Notes: generated by a model from the letters alone, not told the origin. Positions 45,789 through 56,775 are shown, counted from the stretch's first letter. The stretch is 64,000 bases of DNA from Defluviimonas sp. SAOS-178_SWC (GCF_039830135.1 NZ_CP156081.1:1102001-1166000), one strand, 5' to 3'. Numbers and translations: made by a program.

Positions 45789-46490
45789 CTACATCGACCG
45801 TGTTACGCCGCCATCGACCCGAAGGCTCTGGCCGGTGATATAGCTGCTGTCATCGCTGAGCAGGAACGCCGCCGCCTTCGCCTGTTCTTCCACCCGCGCG
45901 AGGCGTCCGAGCGCCGACATGTCGGCATATTTCTGCGGCAGGTCGAGACTGTCCGTGAAGCCGGGAAGCAGGCAGTTCATACGGATATTCGCCGGGCCGT
46001 AGCGATCCGAAAAGAGCTTGGTGAAGCTGGAGACGCCAACGCGGTAGACGCTGGATGTCGGGAAAGCCAGAGACGGCTCAAAGGCCGAAAACGTCGTGAT
46101 GTTCACGATCGATCCGCCCCCCTGCTTTTCCATGACAGGGCCGAGCAACTTTGCCATGCGGATGACCGGCTTCAGCACCATCTCGTGCGCCCGGTCCCAA
46201 TCCTCTTCCGGGATCGCGAGAAGATCGCCTTTAGGGGGGCCGCCGACATGGATCAGGCAGGCGTCGACGCGGCCATAGGATTCCATCGCCAGATCGAAGA
46301 TCGCCTGCGTGTCCCCGGCGGTTTCGGCCTTGCCGCGATGCGCGACGCCGCCGAGTTCGACGGCGAGCTTTTCGCAGCTTTCCGATGGAGACATCAGCGC
46401 CAGCTTGTAGCCGCGCTTGTCCATCTCGCGGGCGGTGGCGGCGCCCATGCCGCGGCCGCCGCCGATGATGAGGCATATTTTCTGTGTCAT
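45789..46490 (-). CDS. SDR family oxidoreductase lacking the canonical catalytic lysine
   Basis: A 233-residue short-chain dehydrogenase/reductase-like protein. The cofactor-binding start IIGGGRGMGAATAREM and the C-terminal SSYITGQSLRVDGG are standard. In the active site, however, the YxxxK motif reads YRVGV, so the lysine is replaced by valine, and the preceding serine position is displaced. This places it in an atypical SDR subgroup; it may bind NAD(P) without classical catalysis or use another residue. GAGGAAACGG precedes ATG 46490. It is isolated between the unknown operon and pcaQ. Confidence 0.85.
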   Translation of the reverse strand: MTQKICLIIGGGRGMGAATAREMDKRGYKLALMSPSESCEKLAVELGGVAHRGKAETAGDTQAIFDLAMESYGRVDACLIHVGGPPKGDLLAIPEEDWDRAHEMVLKPVIRMAKLLGPVMEKQGGGSIVNITTFSAFEPSLAFPTSSVYRVGVSSFTKLFSDRYGPANIRMNCLLPGFTDSLDLPQKYADMSALGRLARVEEQAKAAAFLLSDDSSYITGQSLRVDGGVTRSM

Positions 46491-46891
46491 TCCGTTTCCT
46501 CAGAACCGTTCGATGAATAGGGGGAGACGTCAGTTTCGGGCGGTTCACCCGCGATCAGCAGCATGGGCCAGGCCGCGATGACCGTGCCCCGTGGCGTAGA
46601 AAACGCCGCGCGCTTTGGCCGACGCCGACATGACAGGTACCGTATCAGGACAGGAGAGGCTATGTTCCATCCAGTTCCGTTGCGTTCCGGTCGCGCAGGT
46701 TGGGAAGAGCTTGGCGCGCGTTCCACCGCGATCTTCGCGTCGAACGGTTCGTGAGCCTCGGGGCCCGGCGCCTATCCGAGATAAGGTTTGGAGCCATCTT
46801 GCAGCGACGCGACCAATTGCGGGCGCGCGCCACTGTTTGGCAGCAGATGAACATGGCCAACTTGACGAGAAAGGGATCCCCGCATTTCCGG
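46491..46891. other. 400-base region without a recognisable gene
   Basis: The region separates the SDR gene from the end of pcaQ, both on the minus strand. Short open frames on either strand are arginine-rich and match no family. It presumably contains the SDR promoter; I see no terminator or repeat. Confidence 0.5.
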
Positions 46892-47806
46892 TCATTCCAG
46901 ATCCAGTATCCGCGCCGCGCGGTGCACCGCCTGAACGAAGAGCTGGCCGGCCGCCGTCTCGGAGGCGCTGGCGCGCCGCATGAGCCCGACCGGCGCGCGC
47001 GTCAGCGGAGTCTCGATCGGCAGCTGCATGAGCGAGCCCTCCGCCACCTCCCGCGCGACGACGCCCCTTGAAATGAACCAGATCGCGTCGGACTGCTTGG
47101 TGTAGGCCCGCCCAAGCGCGCCGGAGACGGTTTCGATCCGCCGCGGCGGCGGGGCGATGCCCTGCGCGATCAGGAGGCGCTCCACGAAGGGCCGGATCGC
47201 GGCGCCCGGTGGCGGAAACAGCACCGGCCAGTCGCCGATCCGGCGCAGGTCGGGGTTGGCGAGGATCGGATGACCGGGCCGGACCACGACCGCGACATCC
47301 TCAAGGTAGAGCTGGGCGAAGCTGAGCCCCGACATCGTCTCGGGCTCCCCCAACCGGCCAATCACGAGGTCGAGACTGCCGGCGCGCAGCTGATCGGTCA
47401 GATAGCCGTGCGGGCCATCAAGCACGATGAGCCGCATCCGGGGCGCCAGGTTCGTCATCTGCACCAGCACCTCCGGCATCAGCCGCGCCGCGACCGACGG
47501 CAGCGCGCCGACCCGCAGTTGCAAGGCCCCGGCGCGCTCCGCCTCGCTGATCCCGGCCAACCCCTGTTCCAGCGCGGTCAGGCTGGTCTGGGCGTAGGCG
47601 TGGAACAGTTCGCCCTGCGCCGTCAGCGCCACGCCGCCCCGGCCCCGGGTGAGCAGCTCGACCCCGAGGATCTGTTCAAGCTCCGACAGGGTGCGCGAAA
47701 TCGCGGGCTGTGTCAGGAACAACCGCTCGGCCGCGCGTTTCAGGCTGCCCTGCCGGACGATTTCGGTCAGTGCCTCCAGATGGCGGATCTTGATGCGACG
47801 ATCCAT
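46892..47806 (-). CDS. pcaQ: LysR-type regulator PcaQ of the protocatechuate operon
   Basis: A 304-residue LysR family activator. The start MDRRIKIRHLEALTEIV is typical of PcaQ/GbpR proteins; the helix-turn-helix lies at about 17-36 (GSLKRAAERLFLTQPAISRT). The C-terminal effector domain follows. PcaQ activates pca genes with a pathway intermediate as coinducer. It is divergent from pobA with 86 bases between the starts, as expected for a LysR regulator and its target. An alternative ATG three codons upstream is possible. Confidence 0.9.
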   Translation of the reverse strand: MDRRIKIRHLEALTEIVRQGSLKRAAERLFLTQPAISRTLSELEQILGVELLTRGRGGVALTAQGELFHAYAQTSLTALEQGLAGISEAERAGALQLRVGALPSVAARLMPEVLVQMTNLAPRMRLIVLDGPHGYLTDQLRAGSLDLVIGRLGEPETMSGLSFAQLYLEDVAVVVRPGHPILANPDLRRIGDWPVLFPPPGAAIRPFVERLLIAQGIAPPPRRIETVSGALGRAYTKQSDAIWFISRGVVAREVAEGSLMQLPIETPLTRAPVGLMRRASASETAAGQLFVQAVHRAARILDLE

Positions 47807-47808
47807 GA

Positions 47809-49061
<1,253 letters not shown>

Positions 49062-49062
<1 letters not shown>

Positions 49063-49850
49063 TGCTGAGCGCGAACCTAAACGGGGTCGATATCTGTTAT
49101 GTCGATCAGGGGCCCAAGGACGGCCCGGCGGTCATGTTCGCCAATTCGCTCGGCACCGATTACCGGGTCTGGGACGATCTCCTGCCGCACCTGCCTGCCG
49201 GGCTGCGCGTGGTGCGCTACGACAAGCGCGGCCACGGGCTGAGCGACGAGCCCTCCGGCCCCTATACGATCGAGAACCTGGCCGACGATGCCGCCGGTCT
49301 GATCCGGCATCTCGGCCTTCGCGATACCGTGTTCGTCGGCCTGTCCGTCGGCGGCCTGATCGGCCTGTCGCTCGCCGCGCGGCACGGCGGGCTCCTGCGC
49401 GGGCTCGTGATTTCGAACAGCGCCGCGAAGATCGGCGATGAGCCGCTGTGGCGGGACCGGATCGCCGCGATCCGTACCGGCGGCCTGACCAGCATCGGCG
49501 CGCCGACGATGGAGCGCTGGTTCTCGTCCGCCTTCCGTCAGAGCGGCCGCGCCGCGCCCTGGCAGCGGATGCTCGAACGCCAGCCGGTCGAGGGCTACAT
49601 CGCCTGCTGCCAGGCGATCGCCGCTGCGGACCTGCGCACGGCGGCACGGGGCCTGAACCTGCCGGTGCACCTGATCGCCGGGACCGAAGACGGCTCCACC
49701 CCGCCCGACGTGGTCCGGGCGACGGCCGACCTGATCCCCGGCGCGCGGTTCTCGGTGATCGAGGGCGCCGGCCATATCCCTTGCGTCGAGGCCCCCGCCG
49801 ACTACGCCGCGATTCTCACCGGTTTTCTTGAGGAAGTTGGCCATGTCTGA
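49062..49850 (+). CDS. pcaD: 3-oxoadipate enol-lactonase
   Basis: A 262-residue alpha/beta-hydrolase that opens 3-oxoadipate enol-lactone. The catalytic triad is visible as Ser95 in GLSVGG, Asp210 in GTEDGS and His238 in GAGHIP. Length matches stand-alone PcaD; it is not fused to PcaC as in some bacteria. It overlaps pobA by one base and pcaC by 8 bases. Confidence 0.95.
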
Positions 49851-50244
49851 CCGCTATGCCCTTGGAATGCAGGTTCGCCGGGAGGTTCTCGGCGATACCC
49901 ATGTCGATCGCGCCGAGGCCGGCAAGACCGAGTTCGACGCCCCCTTCCAGGAACTCATCGCCAGCTCGGCCTGGGGCACCGTCTGGGCCAGCGACGGCAT
50001 CAGCCGCCGCGAACGCTCCATGCTGACCCTCGCGCTTCTGGCCGCGACCGGAAATTTCGAGGAGATCCCGATGCATGTCCGCGCCACCGCGCGCACCGGC
50101 GCCTCGCGCCGCGACGTGCTCGAGGCGTTCCAGCATGTCGCCATCTATGCCGGCGTGCCCCGCGCGAACCACGCGCTCAAGCTCGCCAAGCAGACCTATG
50201 CCGAAATGGACGCTGAAACCCCTGCCGAGGAGGGCAGCCGATGA
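49843..50244 (+). CDS. pcaC: 4-carboxymuconolactone decarboxylase
   Basis: A 133-residue AhpD-like fold protein that decarboxylates 4-carboxymuconolactone to the enol-lactone used by PcaD. The start [18 protein letters not shown] and the central [15 protein letters not shown] are characteristic of PcaC. Translation is coupled to both neighbours: 8-base overlap with pcaD and 4-base ATGA overlap with pcaH. Confidence 0.95.
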   Translation: MSDRYALGMQVRREVLGDTHVDRAEAGKTEFDAPFQELIASSAWGTVWASDGISRRERSMLTLALLAATGNFEEIPMHVRATARTGASRRDVLEAFQHVAIYAGVPRANHALKLAKQTYAEMDAETPAEEGSR

Positions 50245-50963
50245 CACCCGCAGAATATTACCAGCGCGACAGGCGCCTGCATCCGCCCGCGCATGTCCCG
50301 AGCTACAAGACATCCGTGGCGCGCAGCCCGCGCTATTCGATGATTTCGCTGCAGAACTCCGTGAGCGAGATCACCGGCCCGGTGTTCGGCCATAACGATA
50401 TCGACCCGATCGACAACGACCTCATCAAGAACTACGCCAAGACCGGCGATCCGGTGGGCGAGCGCATCATCGTCCACGGCCGGGTGCTTGACGAGAACGC
50501 GCGGCCGGTGCCGAACACTCTGGTCGAGATCTGGCAGGCCAATGCCGGCGGGCGCTACCGTCACAAGAAGGACACCTACCTTGCGCCCATCGACCCGAAC
50601 TTCGGCGGCTGCGGCCGCACGCTGACGGACGAGAACGGGTATTATTTCTTCCGAACGGTGAAGCCCGGCGCCTATCCCTGGCGCAATTGGGTCAACAACT
50701 GGCGGCCCGCCCATATCCACGTTTCGATCTTCGGCTCGGGCTTCCTGCAGCGGCTCATCACCCAGCTCTATTTCGAGGGCGACCCGCTGATCCCGCTTTG
50801 CCCGATCGTCCAGACGATCCCGGACCCGGACGCGATCGAGCAGTTGACCGCGAAGCTCGACCTCAATGCGACGATCCCGCTGGATTCCATCGCGTACAAA
50901 TTCGACATCGTTCTTCGGGGCCGCCGGTCGACCCTGTTCGAGAACCGGCTGGAGGGGAACTGA
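50241..50963 (+). CDS. pcaH: Protocatechuate 3,4-dioxygenase beta subunit
   Basis: A 240-residue intradiol dioxygenase subunit that carries the Fe(III) site and cleaves protocatechuate to 3-carboxy-cis,cis-muconate. All four iron ligands can be assigned by comparison with the Pseudomonas enzyme: Tyr106 (GRYRHKK), Tyr145 (GAYPWRN), His158 and His160 (PAHIHV). It pairs with PcaG, whose start codon lies one base after the pcaH stop. Confidence 0.97.
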   Translation: MTPAEYYQRDRRLHPPAHVPSYKTSVARSPRYSMISLQNSVSEITGPVFGHNDIDPIDNDLIKNYAKTGDPVGERIIVHGRVLDENARPVPNTLVEIWQANAGGRYRHKKDTYLAPIDPNFGGCGRTLTDENGYYFFRTVKPGAYPWRNWVNNWRPAHIHVSIFGSGFLQRLITQLYFEGDPLIPLCPIVQTIPDPDAIEQLTAKLDLNATIPLDSIAYKFDIVLRGRRSTLFENRLEGN

Positions 50964-50964
50964 C

Positions 50965-51657
50965 ATGCCGCAGAATCTGAATTACCTTCGCGAAACCGCC
51001 TCGCAGACCGCTGGTCCTTACGTCCATATCGGGCTCGCGCCCGGCGCCGCGGGTTTCGACATCTACCGCCAGGAGCTTGGCTGGGACATCGCCGGGCCGA
51101 ATGCCAGGGGCGAACCCATCCGCGTCGAGGGGCTGGTGATCGACGGCATGGGCAGCCCGGTGAAGGATGTGCTGCTTGAGGTCTGGCAGGCCAATGCCGA
51201 CGGCAACTACGCCCACCCCGAGGGCGGCGGGCCGGTCGAAGAGGGCTTTCGGGGTTGGGGCCGCGTCATCACCGATTTCGAAACCGGCGAATGGGGTTTT
51301 GATACGGTCAAGCCGGGCGCGGTGACCCCGCGTGCCAAGTTGACGTCGAGCGTGGCCCAGAAGGTCCGCGAAACCCATCCCGACTGGCAGGGCCGCGCCG
51401 ACGAGACGCACGCGCCGATGGCGCCGCACCTCAACCTCTGGATTGTCGCGCGCGGCATCAATATCGGGCTCAACACCCGGATGTATTTCGAGGACGAGGC
51501 TGAGGCGAACGCCGCCGATCCGGTCCTGAACCTGATCGAGTGGGAACACCGCCGCGCGACCCTGATCGCGAAGAGGACGGAGCGCGACGGCAAGATCGTC
51601 TATCGCTTCGATATCCGGCTCCAGGGCGACAACGAAACCGTCTTCTTCGACATCTGA
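50965..51657 (+). CDS. pcaG: Protocatechuate 3,4-dioxygenase alpha subunit
   Basis: A 230-residue intradiol dioxygenase-fold subunit that lacks the iron ligands and completes the active-site pocket of PcaH. It begins LNYLRETASQTAGPYVHIGL, typical of PcaG, and contains EVWQANADGNY, parallel to the [11 protein letters not shown] of PcaH and showing common ancestry. The start at 50965 immediately follows the pcaH TGA. Confidence 0.95.
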   Translation: MPQNLNYLRETASQTAGPYVHIGLAPGAAGFDIYRQELGWDIAGPNARGEPIRVEGLVIDGMGSPVKDVLLEVWQANADGNYAHPEGGGPVEEGFRGWGRVITDFETGEWGFDTVKPGAVTPRAKLTSSVAQKVRETHPDWQGRADETHAPMAPHLNLWIVARGINIGLNTRMYFEDEAEANAADPVLNLIEWEHRRATLIAKRTERDGKIVYRFDIRLQGDNETVFFDI

Positions 51658-51666
51658 GATCGCGAC

Positions 51667-52500
51667 ATGACCAAACCCTGCATCATCTGCGTGGCGATCA
51701 CCGGTTCGCTCCCCACCAAGGAAAACAACCCCGCGGTGCCGATCACGGTTGCCGAGCAGATCGAGTCGACCCACGAAGCCTTCGAGGCCGGCGCGACCAT
51801 CGCGCATTGCCATGTGCGCGACGACGCGGGCAAGCCGACGAGCGACCCGGAGCGGTTCGCAGCGCTGAGGGCCGGGATCGAGAAGCACTGCCCGGGCATG
51901 ATCGTGCAACTCTCGACCGGCGGCCGTTCGGGCGCGGGTCAGGCACGGGGCGGAATGCTGCCCCTTGCGCCCGACATGGCCAGCCTCTCGGTCGGTTCGA
52001 ACAACTTCCCGACCCGCGTTTACGAGAATCCGCCGGACCTCGTGGACTGGCTCGCGTCGGAGATGATCAAGTATGATGTGAAGCCCGAGATCGAGGCCTT
52101 CGATCTGAGCCACATCCTGCAGGCGTCGAGGATGTGGAAGGACGGGCGGATCAAGGATCTGCCCTATGTCCAGTTCGTGATGGGCGTGAAGAACGCGATG
52201 CCCGCGGATCGCGACGTCTTCGACTACTACATCCACACGGTGAAGCGCCTTTTCGGCGAGGACGCGCCTTGGTGCGCGGCTGGCATCGGCCCGAACCAGA
52301 TCGTTCTGAACGAATGGGCGATCTCTTCGGGCGGCCATGCGCGCACGGGCCTCGAGGACAACGTGCGGATCGGTCGCGACACCCTGGCGCCGTCGAACGC
52401 GGCGCTGGTGAAGCGCGCCGTGGATCTATGCGAGAAATATGACCGCCCCGTCGCGACCTGCGGGCAGGCGCGGGCCATATTGGGTCTGCGTGCCGCATGA
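51667..52500 (+). CDS. BKACE (3-keto-5-aminohexanoate cleavage enzyme) family protein
   Basis: A 277-residue zinc-dependent beta-keto acid cleavage enzyme family member. The metal-binding HCHVRD (His47, His49) and the later SVGSNNFPTRVYEN, GIGPNQIVLNEWA are family features. BKACEs condense a beta-keto acid with acetyl-CoA, releasing acetoacetate and a new CoA ester. Within a pca operon the likely substrate is 3-oxoadipate, giving succinyl-CoA and acetoacetate; this would stand in for PcaIJ and PcaF, which are not in the window. The substrate is inferred, not shown. It overlaps pcaB by 4 bases. Confidence 0.88.
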   Translation: MTKPCIICVAITGSLPTKENNPAVPITVAEQIESTHEAFEAGATIAHCHVRDDAGKPTSDPERFAALRAGIEKHCPGMIVQLSTGGRSGAGQARGGMLPLAPDMASLSVGSNNFPTRVYENPPDLVDWLASEMIKYDVKPEIEAFDLSHILQASRMWKDGRIKDLPYVQFVMGVKNAMPADRDVFDYYIHTVKRLFGEDAPWCAAGIGPNQIVLNEWAISSGGHARTGLEDNVRIGRDTLAPSNAALVKRAVDLCEKYDRPVATCGQARAILGLRAA

Positions 52501-53786
52501 TGTTGACCGACGGCCTCTTCAGCGACATCGAGCTTCGCGCCGTCATGGATGCCGGGGCGCAACTGCAAGCGATGCTGCGGGCCGAGGCCGCGCTGGCGCG
52601 GGCCGAGGGCCGTCTGGGCATCATCCCGGAGGATGCCGCCAAGGCAATTGCCCGCACGGCCGAAGACCTGAGGCCAGACCCCGAAAGGCTGATCGCCGTG
52701 ACCGCGAGATCCGGCATTCCCGCGCAGGCGCTGGTTGGCGCGCTGAAATCGGCCTGCGGGGCGCATGGTGACTGGGTCCATTTCGGCGCCACCTCGCAGG
52801 ATATCCAGGATACCGGGCTGGTTCTGCAACTCTGCACCGCGCTGGACCTCATCGAGGCACGGTTGATCGGACTGGAGGCCGAACTCGCCACGAAGGCATC
52901 GGCGCATGCCGGCCTGACCATCGCCGCCCGGACCCGGTTCCAGATCGCGGCACCGACGACGCTTGGGGCAAAGATCGCCGTCTGGCGCGCGCCGCTCTCG
53001 CGCCATCTCGACCGGCTGGCCGAGCTGCGTCCGCGCCTCCTGAACGTCTCGCTCTACGGCGCGGCGGGCACCGGCGCGGCGCTCGCCCCCCGGATGCCCG
53101 AAGTTCGCCGCGCGATGGCCGATGACCTCGGCCTTGGCGCCGCCGACATCCCCTGGCACGCGGCCCGCGACGCGATCGCGGAGCTTGGCGGATGGATGGC
53201 GCTGGTGACGGGCTCCCTCGGCAAGATCGGCGCCGACCTCATTTTGCTCGCCCAGTCCGGGATCGGCGAGGTCACGGCGGGCACCGGCGGCGGATCCTCG
53301 ACCATGCCGCAGAAATCGAACCCGGTCGCGGCCGAGGCGCTGGTCAGCCTCGCGCGGCTCAACGCGGGCGCCATTTCCACGCTGCATCAGGCGATGATCC
53401 ATGCGCAGGAACGCGACGGATCGGCGCTCGCGCTCGAATGGCTCGTCCTGCCCGAGATGGTGATCCGCACCGGCGCCGCGCTGCGCCTCGCGCAGGAGCT
53501 GGCCCGGACACTGACACCGGACCCGGTGCGGATCGACGCGACGTTCCGCAAGGACCGGGGCGCGATGCTGGCCGAGGCGGCGGGCTTCTATCTCGCGCAT
53601 CAGATGCCGCGCGCCGAGGCGCTGAAGATCGTCGCAACCGCTTTGGCCGAGATCGGCAGGAGCGAGACCGAAACCCTGGCCGGGGCGCTTGCGCGCCTTC
53701 AACCAGGTCATGACTGGGCGCGCATTCTTGCGCCCGGGGCAAATACCGGCGAAGCGGGCGAGTTCTCTCGCCCAACGAAATCATAA
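52497..53786 (+). CDS. pcaB: 3-carboxy-cis,cis-muconate cycloisomerase
   Basis: A 429-residue fumarase/argininosuccinate-lyase superfamily enzyme that lactonises 3-carboxymuconate to 4-carboxymuconolactone. The superfamily signature GSSTMPQKSNP is at 266-276, and HFGATSQDIQDT at 95-106 carries catalytic histidine-region residues. Two adjacent ATGs (52497, 52500) are possible; the first gives the usual 4-base overlap. It completes the set pcaB, C, D, G, H. Confidence 0.95.
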   Translation: MMLTDGLFSDIELRAVMDAGAQLQAMLRAEAALARAEGRLGIIPEDAAKAIARTAEDLRPDPERLIAVTARSGIPAQALVGALKSACGAHGDWVHFGATSQDIQDTGLVLQLCTALDLIEARLIGLEAELATKASAHAGLTIAARTRFQIAAPTTLGAKIAVWRAPLSRHLDRLAELRPRLLNVSLYGAAGTGAALAPRMPEVRRAMADDLGLGAADIPWHAARDAIAELGGWMALVTGSLGKIGADLILLAQSGIGEVTAGTGGGSSTMPQKSNPVAAEALVSLARLNAGAISTLHQAMIHAQERDGSALALEWLVLPEMVIRTGAALRLAQELARTLTPDPVRIDATFRKDRGAMLAEAAGFYLAHQMPRAEALKIVATALAEIGRSETETLAGALARLQPGHDWARILAPGANTGEAGEFSRPTKS

Positions 53787-53798
53787 GGGAGGACCACC

Positions 53799-54824
53799 AT
53801 GAAACATCTACTGCTCGCCACCGCCGCCTTCGCAGGGCTGGCCGGGGCCGCTGCCGCACAAGAGGTTGTGCTGCGCGTTGAACATTTCCTGCCCGCCGAC
53901 TCGACGATCCAGCGCGACGTGCTGGAGCCGTGGAGCAAGGCGGTCGAGGACCAGTCCGGCGGCCGGATCGACGTTCAGATCTATCCTTCGATGCAGCTTG
54001 GCGGCAAGCCGCCGCAGCTCTTCGACCAGGCCCGCGACGGGGTCGTGGACGTGTCGTGGACGCTGCTCGGCTACACGCCGGGCCGGTTCCCGATGTCGGA
54101 AGCGTTCGAATTGCCGTTCATGGCCGGCACTGCGGCCGAGACCACGGCGGCGTTGCAGGACTACCAGGCGAAGTACCTCGGCGACGAGTTGAAGGACGTG
54201 CATGCCCTGATGCTCCACGCGCCCGCGGGCTACAAGATCCATACCAGGGACAAGACGGTCGCCAGCATGGCCGACCTCGCCGGGCTGAAGATCCGCGCGC
54301 CCTCGCGCACGATGACCGACGGGTTGAACGCGCTCGGCGCGACCGCCGTCGGCATGCCGGTGCCCGAGGTGCCGCAGGCGCTGACCACCGGCGTGATCGA
54401 CGGCGCGGTCATTCCGTGGGAGGTCTTCGGCACGCTGCGGATCGAGGAGGTCGCCAAGGATCACACTGAATTCGGCCATGAAAATGGCGGCATGTCGACT
54501 TCGGTCATGGCGTTGGTGATGAACCAGGCCAAGTATGACGGCCTGCCGGACGATCTGAAAAAGGTGATCGACGACAACTCCGGCGCGACGCTCGCCGCGA
54601 TGGCGGGAACGGCTTTCGACAAGGCTGAAGACGATCAGCGCAAGATGGCGGTCGATGCCGGCCATACGATCACGATCATCCCGGAGGCCGATATCGCCGA
54701 ATGGCAGACCGCAAGCCAGCCGGTGATCGACGCCTGGGTCAAGGCGATGAACGACGCCGGCCATGACGGCCAGGCCATGCTCGACGACGCCAGGGCGATG
54801 CTCGCCAAGGCGATGGGCATGTAA
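53799..54824 (+). CDS. TRAP transporter substrate-binding protein, DctP family
   Basis: A 341-residue periplasmic solute receptor with signal peptide MKHLLLATAAFAGLAGAAAA cleaved near residue 20. Arg166 in GLKIRAP corresponds to the conserved arginine that binds the ligand carboxylate in DctP proteins. AGGGAGGACC precedes the ATG, 12 bases after pcaB, so it is in the same operon. A hydroxybenzoate or related aromatic acid is the likely ligand, which DctPQM would import using the sodium gradient. Confidence 0.92.
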   Translation: MKHLLLATAAFAGLAGAAAAQEVVLRVEHFLPADSTIQRDVLEPWSKAVEDQSGGRIDVQIYPSMQLGGKPPQLFDQARDGVVDVSWTLLGYTPGRFPMSEAFELPFMAGTAAETTAALQDYQAKYLGDELKDVHALMLHAPAGYKIHTRDKTVASMADLAGLKIRAPSRTMTDGLNALGATAVGMPVPEVPQALTTGVIDGAVIPWEVFGTLRIEEVAKDHTEFGHENGGMSTSVMALVMNQAKYDGLPDDLKKVIDDNSGATLAAMAGTAFDKAEDDQRKMAVDAGHTITIIPEADIAEWQTASQPVIDAWVKAMNDAGHDGQAMLDDARAMLAKAMGM

Positions 54825-54844
54825 GGACGAGGAAGGAGGGCGGT

Positions 54845-55360
54845 ATGTCCGAACCATTGACCGAACACGGCCATCCGGTGCCGCTGCCCGGCTGGATTGC
54901 CGCTCTCTGTCGCGTCTTTGCCGGGATCGGCGGCGTTGTGCTTGTCGGGATGATGCTGATGACGGTCGTCAGCGTCACCAAGCGCACCCTGTTCGGAGCG
55001 CCGATCTCGGGGGATTTCGAACTCGTCGAGATTGGCAGCGCGATCGCGATCTTCTGCTTCCTGCCGTGGTGCCATTCGGTGGGCGGGAACGTGCTGGTCG
55101 ATTTCTTCACGATGAAGGCGAACCCGCGGATGAACAACGCGCTGGAGGCATTGGGAGACCTCCTCTACCTCGCGATCGCGGCGCTCCTGATGTGGCGCCT
55201 GATCCATGGCGGCATCGACATGCAAGCCTATGGCGAACAGTCGATGGTGCTGCGGATCCCGGTCTGGTGGAGCTTCCTCATCATCGTCCCCGCGATGGGG
55301 CTTTTGGTCGCCACCTGCGCGGCGACGTTTTGGGGACACTTGCGGAAGGCCATGACATGA
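54845..55360 (+). CDS. TRAP transporter small permease, DctQ family
   Basis: A 171-residue membrane protein with four hydrophobic segments, the standard DctQ size and topology (AALCRVFAGIGGVVLVGMML; PVWWSFLIIVPAMGLLVA). GGAAGGAGGG stands just before the ATG. It overlaps the dctM start by 4 bases (ATGA). Confidence 0.9.
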   Translation: MSEPLTEHGHPVPLPGWIAALCRVFAGIGGVVLVGMMLMTVVSVTKRTLFGAPISGDFELVEIGSAIAIFCFLPWCHSVGGNVLVDFFTMKANPRMNNALEALGDLLYLAIAALLMWRLIHGGIDMQAYGEQSMVLRIPVWWSFLIIVPAMGLLVATCAATFWGHLRKAMT

Positions 55361-56676
55361 ACGGAATTTCCGCCGGACTGACGGGTTTTGGGGTTCTGCT
55401 CGCCCTGATGGCGATCCGTGTGCCGATCGGTGTCGCCATGCTGGCGGTCGGGATCGGGGGTTACGGCCTCTGGACCGGGGTCACGCCACTTCTGGCCTTT
55501 CTCAAGACTTCGACCTACTACCAGTTCTCGACCTATTCGCTGTCGGTGATCCCGCTCTTCGTGCTGATGGGGGAATTCGCTACCCATGCCGGGATGAGCC
55601 GCGCGCTCTACCGCACCGCCGCAGCCTTCCTTGGCCATCGCAAGGGCGGGCTCGCGATGGCCTCGATCGGCGCCTGTGCGGCCTTTGGCGCGATCTGCGG
55701 CTCCTCGCTCGCCACCGCGGCAACCATGGGCCAGGTCGCCTTGCCCGAGATGCGCCGCTACAACTACAGCGGCGCGCTCGCCACCGGGTCGCTGGCCGCC
55801 GGCGGGACGCTCGGCATCCTGATCCCGCCCTCGGTGATCCTGGTGCTCTACGCGCTGATGACCGAACAGAGCATTGCCAAGATGTTCGTCGCGGCGATCG
55901 TGCCGGGGGTGCTGGCCGCCCTGGGCTACATGATCGCGGTCTCGATCTTCGTGCGCCGCAATCCGGCCGACGGTCCGGCCGGGCCGCGCGTACGCTGGCC
56001 CGAGCGGATGATCGCGCTGAAGGAGACGTGGTCGCTGATCCTGATTTTCGCGCTGGTGATCGTGGGCATGTATCGCGGCTGGTTCACGCCCACCGAGGCG
56101 GCTGCGGTCGGCGCATTCGGCACCGGGGTGCTTGCGATCCTGCATGGCGGGCTGCGGCTCAAGGGGCTGATGCACTGCCTGCGTGGCACGGCCGCGACCT
56201 CGGCGATGATCTTCCTGATCCTGCTCGGCGCAGAGATCTTCAATGCGTTCCTCGCCCAGACCCAGACGCCGATGCTGCTGGCGAACGCGATCCAGGCCTC
56301 GCAGATGACGCCGATGCTGGTGCTCCTGTCGATGCTGGCGCTTTACCTGCTGCTCGGCTGCGTCATGGACTCGATGTCGATGCTGCTGCTGACGATCCCG
56401 ATCTTCTACCCGATCATCGCGGGGCTGGACTTCGGCATGCCGCGGGAGGACACGCTGATCTGGTTCGGCATTCTGGCGGTGGTCGTGGTCGAGGTGGGCC
56501 TCATCACGCCGCCCGTGGGGATGAATGTCTTCGTCATAAACGGCATGGCACGCGACGTTCCGATGATCGAGAGCTTCCGCGGAGTTCTTCCGTTCCTCAT
56601 CAGTGACATCGTGCGCATCGGCTTTCTGATCGCGCTGCCGGTGATCTCGCTGGGCCTGGTGCGGATTTTCGGGTAG
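55357..56676 (+). CDS. TRAP transporter large permease, DctM family
   Basis: A 439-residue polytopic membrane protein that forms the transport channel with DctQ. Landmarks are IRVPIGVAMLAVGIGGY near the N terminus, AICGSSLATAATMGQVALPEMRR, and GLITPPVGMNVFVINGMA. It is the last gene of the pob-pca-TRAP operon. Ninety-nine bases of featureless sequence separate it from the convergent flavin monooxygenase gene. Confidence 0.93.
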   Translation: MNGISAGLTGFGVLLALMAIRVPIGVAMLAVGIGGYGLWTGVTPLLAFLKTSTYYQFSTYSLSVIPLFVLMGEFATHAGMSRALYRTAAAFLGHRKGGLAMASIGACAAFGAICGSSLATAATMGQVALPEMRRYNYSGALATGSLAAGGTLGILIPPSVILVLYALMTEQSIAKMFVAAIVPGVLAALGYMIAVSIFVRRNPADGPAGPRVRWPERMIALKETWSLILIFALVIVGMYRGWFTPTEAAAVGAFGTGVLAILHGGLRLKGLMHCLRGTAATSAMIFLILLGAEIFNAFLAQTQTPMLLANAIQASQMTPMLVLLSMLALYLLLGCVMDSMSMLLLTIPIFYPIIAGLDFGMPREDTLIWFGILAVVVVEVGLITPPVGMNVFVINGMARDVPMIESFRGVLPFLISDIVRIGFLIALPVISLGLVRIFG

Positions 56677-56775
56677 GCGGTGCCTGTGCCTCTCGGCTGG
56701 ATTCCTTCAAGGGCCTCGACCTGATTTGCGTGGCCGGCCTTCACCGCTGGATAGGTATCTGCGGCATAGCGGGGA

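Noticed and set aside
45425-45843. Short frames on both strands upstream of the SDR gene
   Set aside because: Proline- and arginine-rich, no ribosome site, no family; composition resembles non-coding GC-rich DNA.
46545-46895. Minus-strand frame of about 116 codons between pcaQ and the SDR gene
   Set aside because: Arginine-rich without similarity or ribosome site; overlapping frames exist on the other strand with equal length.
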